DNA of 64,000 nt, from positions 4,885,798 to 4,949,797 of the forward strand of contig NZ_CM007717.1 in the NCBI RefSeq assembly GCF_002019855.1, written 5' to 3'. The notes beneath the pieces are model-generated. The model had not been told where the DNA came from, made no database searches, and worked only from the letters and a program-made list of their open reading frames with translations. The position numbers and the translations under genes were made by a program. The stretch is from Streptomyces antibioticus. GTDB taxonomy: Bacteria > Actinomycetota > Actinomycetes > Streptomycetales > Streptomycetaceae. This document shows, in pieces, positions 60,433 through 64,000 of this stretch (within the stretch, counting starts at the first letter, position 1; every line of letters begins with the position of its first letter).

Positions 60433-61758
60433 TCACGGCGTCGCCGCCGCCTTCGGCCCCTGCGGCAGCAACTCGGTCAAGGTGAACGACAGCACGGCCG
60501 CCAGCACCACCAACGCCACCGTCTCCACGTTCCCCAGCAACAGGACGACCAGGACCACCCCGCTGACCGGCAGCCGCAGGGCCGCCGCCACTGCCGCCGC
60601 CATCCCGGCCGCCATGGCCGGCACCAGCCCGAACCCGGGCAGCGGCGAGAGCAGCACACCGGCCGCCCCGCCGAGGAACAGCGCGGGGAAGACGGGACCG
60701 CCGCGCAGCCCGCCCAGACAGAGCGCGTACGCGAGGGACTTGAACACCAGCACCGCGACGAGCGCACCGATCGGCCAGGCGTGCGGATCCTGGGCCAGCT
60801 CGCCGAGCGTGCTCTCCCCGGACAGCGCGACCTCGGCGGGGGAGCGCCCGGTGGTGAGGGAGTACAGCGCGACGCACACGGCCACCCCCAGCGCGCACAG
60901 CGTGGTGTTCCGCACCGTCCGGGAGGCCACGAACCGGATCGTGTACCGCCCGACGACGAAGATCCAGTGCACCAGCAGCGCGACGACGGGCGCCGTCACC
61001 AGCACCCACAGCACGTCCCCCACGTCGAGCGGCGGCGGTTTGGGCAGCCCGATGTCGAGGCTGCCGGTCTCCAGCCCGGTCCAGTGCCCGAACCCGGTGA
61101 ACACGAGGTCCCCGACCCCGCTGGCCAGCAGCGCGGGCAGCATCACCGCGAAGAGCTGCGGCCCGCCGACCCCGGCCACCTCCATCAGGAGTACGGCACC
61201 GACGACCGGGTTCCCGAACAGCGCCGAGATCGCCGCGGCGGAGCCGGCCGCGCCGAGCAGCGCGGTGCTGGCCTCGGTCTGCGGCGCCCGGACCAGACTC
61301 GCGCTCAGCAGGGCCAGCCCGCCGCCGAGGGCGATCAACGGCGCCTCCGGCCCGAGCACGACCCCGAGCGGCAACCCGACGAGCGCGGCCGCGACAACCC
61401 CGGGCAACGCCTCTTTCGTGACCCCGCCCGCATGCAGCCCGGCCGCCGGCACATGCCCACCCCGCCCGGGCAGCCGTACGACGACCACCCCGACGACGAC
61501 ACCCGCCACCCCCAGCAACGGAAACCCCCACCACCAGGGCGCCCGCTCCCAGCCCAGCGCCTCCGGCCACGTGGTCCACATCAGCCGCTCGAGCTGATGG
61601 AGCGCCACAAGAAACCAGTAGGCGACGAGCGCCACGGGAATCCCGATCAGCCCGCAGAACACCAGCGCCTTGCGATATTCGGGCCGCCGCAACATGTCCC
61701 GCAACAGATCGGCCTCACCGGGCTGCCCCCCACCGGCCTGCGCCTCGGTCCCGACGAT
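60433..61758 (-). CDS. ClC-type chloride channel/ion transporter
   Basis: A membrane protein of about 441 aa with about ten helices. The ClC selectivity-filter segments appear as GRGGHVPAAG, LGPEAPLIALGGG (with the gating glutamate), and LRGGPVFPALFLGGAAG (GxFxP-like). These are divergent from typical ClC motifs but in the right order. The start is unclear: in this frame ATG occurs only at 61695 or 61890 and TTG at 61791; the best ribosome binding site (GGGAGGG) precedes an ATC at 61758, where the conserved-looking N terminus begins. Coordinates may be off by up to 130 nt. Confidence 0.78.
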   Translation of the reverse strand: MVGTEAQAGGGQPGEADLLRDMLRRPEYRKALVFCGLIGIPVALVAYWFLVALHQLERLMWTTWPEALGWERAPWWWGFPLLGVAGVVVGVVVVRLPGRGGHVPAAGLHAGGVTKEALPGVVAAALVGLPLGVVLGPEAPLIALGGGLALLSASLVRAPQTEASTALLGAAGSAAAISALFGNPVVGAVLLMEVAGVGGPQLFAVMLPALLASGVGDLVFTGFGHWTGLETGSLDIGLPKPPPLDVGDVLWVLVTAPVVALLVHWIFVVGRYTIRFVASRTVRNTTLCALGVAVCVALYSLTTGRSPAEVALSGESTLGELAQDPHAWPIGALVAVLVFKSLAYALCLGGLRGGPVFPALFLGGAAGVLLSPLPGFGLVPAMAAGMAAAVAAALRLPVSGVVLVVLLLGNVETVALVVLAAVLSFTLTELLPQGPKAAATP

Positions 61759-61919
61759 GAGGCCCTCCCAACAACGACACGAACAGAACAAAACACCCCA
61801 ACCGACCCAGAGGCTACCGCCCCCACCCCACCCCCAAGACCAACCAAAACCACCACTACTCCAGATGCCCCCCGAAGAACCGCTCCCCACAGAAGCAGAA
61901 ACAACAACGGCACGCCGCC

Positions 61920-62367
61920 GCGCAGGAGCGGCGCTGGGATGTCGGTGTGATCGCCACCCCGCAGGGGCTGGGCTTCCTCGATGCCGAGGCGGTCGAGGCC
62001 AGGACCGGCTATCCGGTCCGTTCCGGCTGGCGCAAGCCGGGGGAGGCCCGTCCGTTGCCGCCCGCGGATGCCATCGCCGTCGCGCCGGCCACCTTCAACA
62101 CGGTCAACAAGTGGGCCGCCGGGATCTCCAACACCCTCGCCCTGGGTGCTGTGCGAGGCGTACGGCATGGGTGTGCCCACGGCCGTCCTGCCGTACCTGA
62201 ACACGGCCCAGGCCGCTCACCCCGCCTACCGCCGGAGCCTGGACCAGCTTCGGGAGATGGGGGTTCTGGTCGGTGGCTATGAGCCGCACCGGCCCAAGGC
62301 GGGCGGCGGTGCGGATCGCTTCCGTTGGGACGAGGCCCTGGATCTGCTGGAGCCCCGGCTCAGTTAA
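61920..62367 (+). pseudogene. Truncated, frameshifted flavoprotein gene (PPC-decarboxylase-like)
   Basis: The first frame reads RRWDVGVIATPQGLGFLDAEAVEA and ADAIAVAPATFNTVNKWAAGISNTLALG (split), typical of the flavoprotein family with the PxxANTxxK-like block. At about 62145-62148 the frame must shift (two bases missing or one extra) to continue as LCEAYGMGVPTAVLPYLN...ADRFRWDEALDLLEPRLS. The N-terminal ~40 residues with the first Rossmann strand are missing; upstream is AT-richer sequence of the ClC gene's start. So both a 5' loss and a frameshift are seen. Confidence 0.8.
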
Positions 62368-62377
62368 GAAAAGAGAA

Positions 62378-62401
62378 GGGCGAGGTCCGAAGACCTCGCC
62401 C
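62378..62401. terminator. Bidirectional terminator
   Basis: GGGCGAGGTC-CGAA-GACCTCGCCC, a perfect 10-bp stem with a tetraloop, between the flavoprotein pseudogene and the convergent conserved gene. Confidence 0.88.
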
Positions 62402-62421
62402 GACAGGTGTGAGACCCCGGC

Positions 62422-62853
62422 TCAGGGCCAGACCAGGCAGTACGGCTGGTGTCCCGCCTCGTGCAGGCGGTGGCTGAAGTCCTGCCACTCGTGGAGGAGC
62501 TGGTACACGTTGAACGCGTCCCGCGGACCCCCGCGGTCCGGGACCGTCGACCAGATGAAGGCTGCCGCGCCCACCGCCTCCTCGCCGATGTCCCGCAGGG
62601 GGTCGACGACGGTCATGGGGAGTTTCACCACCGCGTAGTCGGGGTGCAGGACGACCAGTTCGAGCGGGGGCACCTTGTGCAGGGGGACGCCCTCGATGCC
62701 GGTCAGCACCATCGCGGCCATCGTCTCCGGCTTGATCTTGGTGAACATGCCGTTCATGCCGAGTTCGTCGCCGCCGAGCTCCTCGGGGCGCATCGAGATC
62801 GGGACGCGGGCCGCGGTCGCGCCGTCCGGCGCGCCGAAGTACTTGTACGTCAC
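62422..62853 (-). CDS. Conserved actinobacterial protein of unknown function
   Basis: A 143-aa soluble protein, VTYKYFGAPDGATAARVPIS... with VLHPDYAVVKLPMTVVDPLRDIGEEAVGAAAFIW (parts) and DAFNVYQLLHEWQDFSHRLHEAGHQPYCLVWP at the end. I recognise it as a conserved streptomycete gene next to hemL but no function is assigned. GTG 62853 (or 62859) is chosen because the frame beyond becomes Arg/Asn/Pro-rich. Confidence 0.82.
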   Translation of the reverse strand: MTYKYFGAPDGATAARVPISMRPEELGGDELGMNGMFTKIKPETMAAMVLTGIEGVPLHKVPPLELVVLHPDYAVVKLPMTVVDPLRDIGEEAVGAAAFIWSTVPDRGGPRDAFNVYQLLHEWQDFSHRLHEAGHQPYCLVWP

Positions 62854-63470
62854 CCCCACCCGACCACCATTCCTGCTCCCCGCCCGGAGGCGATCGGCCC
62901 GCCGGTCGACTCGCCGGTCGTTCGGCTCGGGCTCATTCGGTCCACCCTGATTCGCACCCGGGTGGTTCACACCTTGGTTCACACCTGGGTTCTGACGTGC
63001 TTCGTCGGCTTCCTCCCTGTTGCGCCGGTGCCTTCCCCGCTGGGCACGTCGAGGACCAAGGTCGTCAGTCCCCTCGCCCAGTCCGCCACCGCGATGCATA
63101 TCTCCACCCGACTGCTTTTCTAGGACGCGAAGCCCCGGCCGCGCAACCCGATCATCGTGTCAGTGACCTCCCCCACGGCCGCTCGCCGAAACGTGCGCTG
63201 AAACACCTGTCCGCAGGATCTTCGCAGCCCGGCGCCCCACCGTCGCTGTGATCTGCGCCCGGCCGCGTCTCTCGGGTCACAGTTTCGCAGATGACGGGCG
63301 AGCGCGACCGGATCTCCGGAGAGGACGAAGATCCGCACCCCCGGACCAGCCGGGCCGCAGCCAGGCCCCGTCCAGCGCCCCCGCGGCATCACCAGCCCCC
63401 TGCCCTACCCTGGGAAGTCACTGGCAACCGGAGTCCAGCAAGTCGGAGAAGGTCGGAGAAGTCGCAGGTC
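62854..63470. other. Gene-free region upstream of hemL
   Basis: About 620 nt between the divergent conserved gene and hemL. Open frames exist on both strands but their composition (Arg/Pro/His-rich, no plausible start) does not look like protein. I see no confident promoter, riboswitch or repeat beyond TTCACACCTTGGTTCACACC-like direct repeats at about 62966-62985. Confidence 0.6.
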
Positions 63471-64000
63471 ATGAGCGAACTGCCCTATTCATACGATGCG
63501 CCTGTCTCGCAGGCACTGTTCGACCGAGCGGCTGCCGTCACCCCGGGCGGAGTGAACTCCCCGGTCCGCGCCTTCCGCGCGGTCGGCGGTACGCCCCGGT
63601 TCATGGTGTCCGGCAGTGGTCCTTATCTCACCGACGCCGACGGCCGTGAGTACGTCGACCTGGTGTGCTCCTGGGGCCCGATGATCCTCGGGCACTCCCA
63701 CCCCGAGGTCATCGCCGCGGTCCAGGAGGCCGTGGCGCGCGGTACGTCCTTCGGTACGCCCGGTGAGGGCGAGGTGCTGCTCGCCGAGGAGATCGTCTCC
63801 CGGGTCGAGCCCGTGGAGCAGGTGCGGCTCGTCTCCAGCGGCACCGAGGCCACCATGTCCGCGATCCGGCTCGCCCGCGGCTTCACCCGCCGCACCAAGG
63901 TGATCAAGTTCGCCGGCTGCTACCACGGCCACGTCGACTCGCTGCTCGCCGCCGCCGGCTCCGGTGTGGCGACCTTCGCGCTGCCCGACACCCCGGGTGT
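63471..64000 (+). CDS. hemL: Glutamate-1-semialdehyde 2,1-aminomutase, 5' part (cut by the window end)
   Basis: The first 176 codons of a PLP enzyme that moves the amino group of glutamate-1-semialdehyde to form 5-aminolevulinate, the step between HemA and HemB. Visible: FDRAAAVTPGGVNSPVRAF, DADGREYVDLVCSWGPMILGHSHP, VSSGTEATMSAIRLARG and FAGCYHGHVDSLLAAAGSG, all normal for the family. The PLP lysine lies beyond the window. ATG 63471 follows GGAGAAGTCGCAGGTC. It is monocistronic at this end. Confidence 0.97.
   Translation, partial: MSELPYSYDAPVSQALFDRAAAVTPGGVNSPVRAFRAVGGTPRFMVSGSGPYLTDADGREYVDLVCSWGPMILGHSHPEVIAAVQEAVARGTSFGTPGEGEVLLAEEIVSRVEPVEQVRLVSSGTEATMSAIRLARGFTRRTKVIKFAGCYHGHVDSLLAAAGSGVATFALPDTPG

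Noticed and set aside
62997..63251. An 84-codon plus-strand frame before hemL
   Set aside because: Arg/Pro/His-rich with no ribosome site or family match.

Overview
The window is chromosomal DNA from a high-GC actinomycete, almost certainly a Streptomyces. The evidence is very high third-position GC, frequent GTG/TTG starts, the developmental sigma gene bldN with its anti-sigma gene rsbN, a bdtA-type excisionase-like gene, and the rex-hemACD operon under a Rex operator. From memory, the gene order over about 2-33 kb resembles the S. coelicolor chromosome around bldN; I could not check this by alignment. No prophage, transposase, CRISPR array or tRNA gene was recognised.

Layout. 1-1281: 3' part of a 23S rRNA gene, the 5S gene and the rrn terminator. 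1.3-9.1 kb (+): HAD phosphatase, two membrane proteins, AcuC-type deacetylase, a phosphatase-family protein, BdtA, a 32-aa bS22-like protein, an NAD epimerase and an acyltransferase. 9.2-11.5 kb (-): rsbN and bldN with BldD-box-like sites and a BldN-type promoter. 11.8-20.8 kb: HAD-IB hydrolase, glutaredoxin, rex-hemA-hemC-hemD, then an alpha/beta hydrolase with TetR-like operators lying between hemD and hemB. 20.8-25.1 kb: DUF4232 lipoprotein, a membrane-anchored HTH protein, an aminotransferase and a DUF4253 protein. 25.3-29.0 kb: divergent argS and class-I lysS. 29-34.5 kb: a DUF2637 plus two DUF3558-like lipoproteins, then rtcB convergent with a free-standing LAGLIDADG protein carrying a Myb-like tail. 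34.6-42.7 kb: a tyrosine phosphatase-GNAT fusion, an SDR coupled to a micro-membrane protein, a permease/TIGR03943 pair, an HxlR/quinone oxidoreductase pair and an LLM/FMN-reductase operon. 42.8-50.1 kb: two-component system, M20 peptidase, MFS exporter and a PAS-GAF-SpoIIE-ATPase protein. 50.2-62 kb: signalling and envelope genes of mostly unknown role (atypical LuxR regulator, His/Met-rich membrane protein with ECF sigma, SHOCT, DUF7144, DUF6325, BrkB with a 90-bp repeat tail, DUF2252, ClC), with four tandem-repeat tracts. 62-64 kb: a broken flavoprotein gene, a conserved small gene and the start of hemL, cut by the window end.

How the genes work together. hemA and hemL make 5-aminolevulinate from glutamyl-tRNA; hemB, hemC and hemD carry it to uroporphyrinogen III, so the early tetrapyrrole pathway is nearly complete here and the hemACD part is tied to the NADH/NAD+ ratio through Rex. 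bldN/rsbN (and perhaps bdtA) form a BldD-linked developmental module. The remaining operons look like independent accessory or housekeeping units. The most unusual items are the rtcB/LAGLIDADG pair, the phosphatase-acetyltransferase fusion, the orphan operator pair next to hemB and the tandem-repeat-rich stretch at 53-59 kb.
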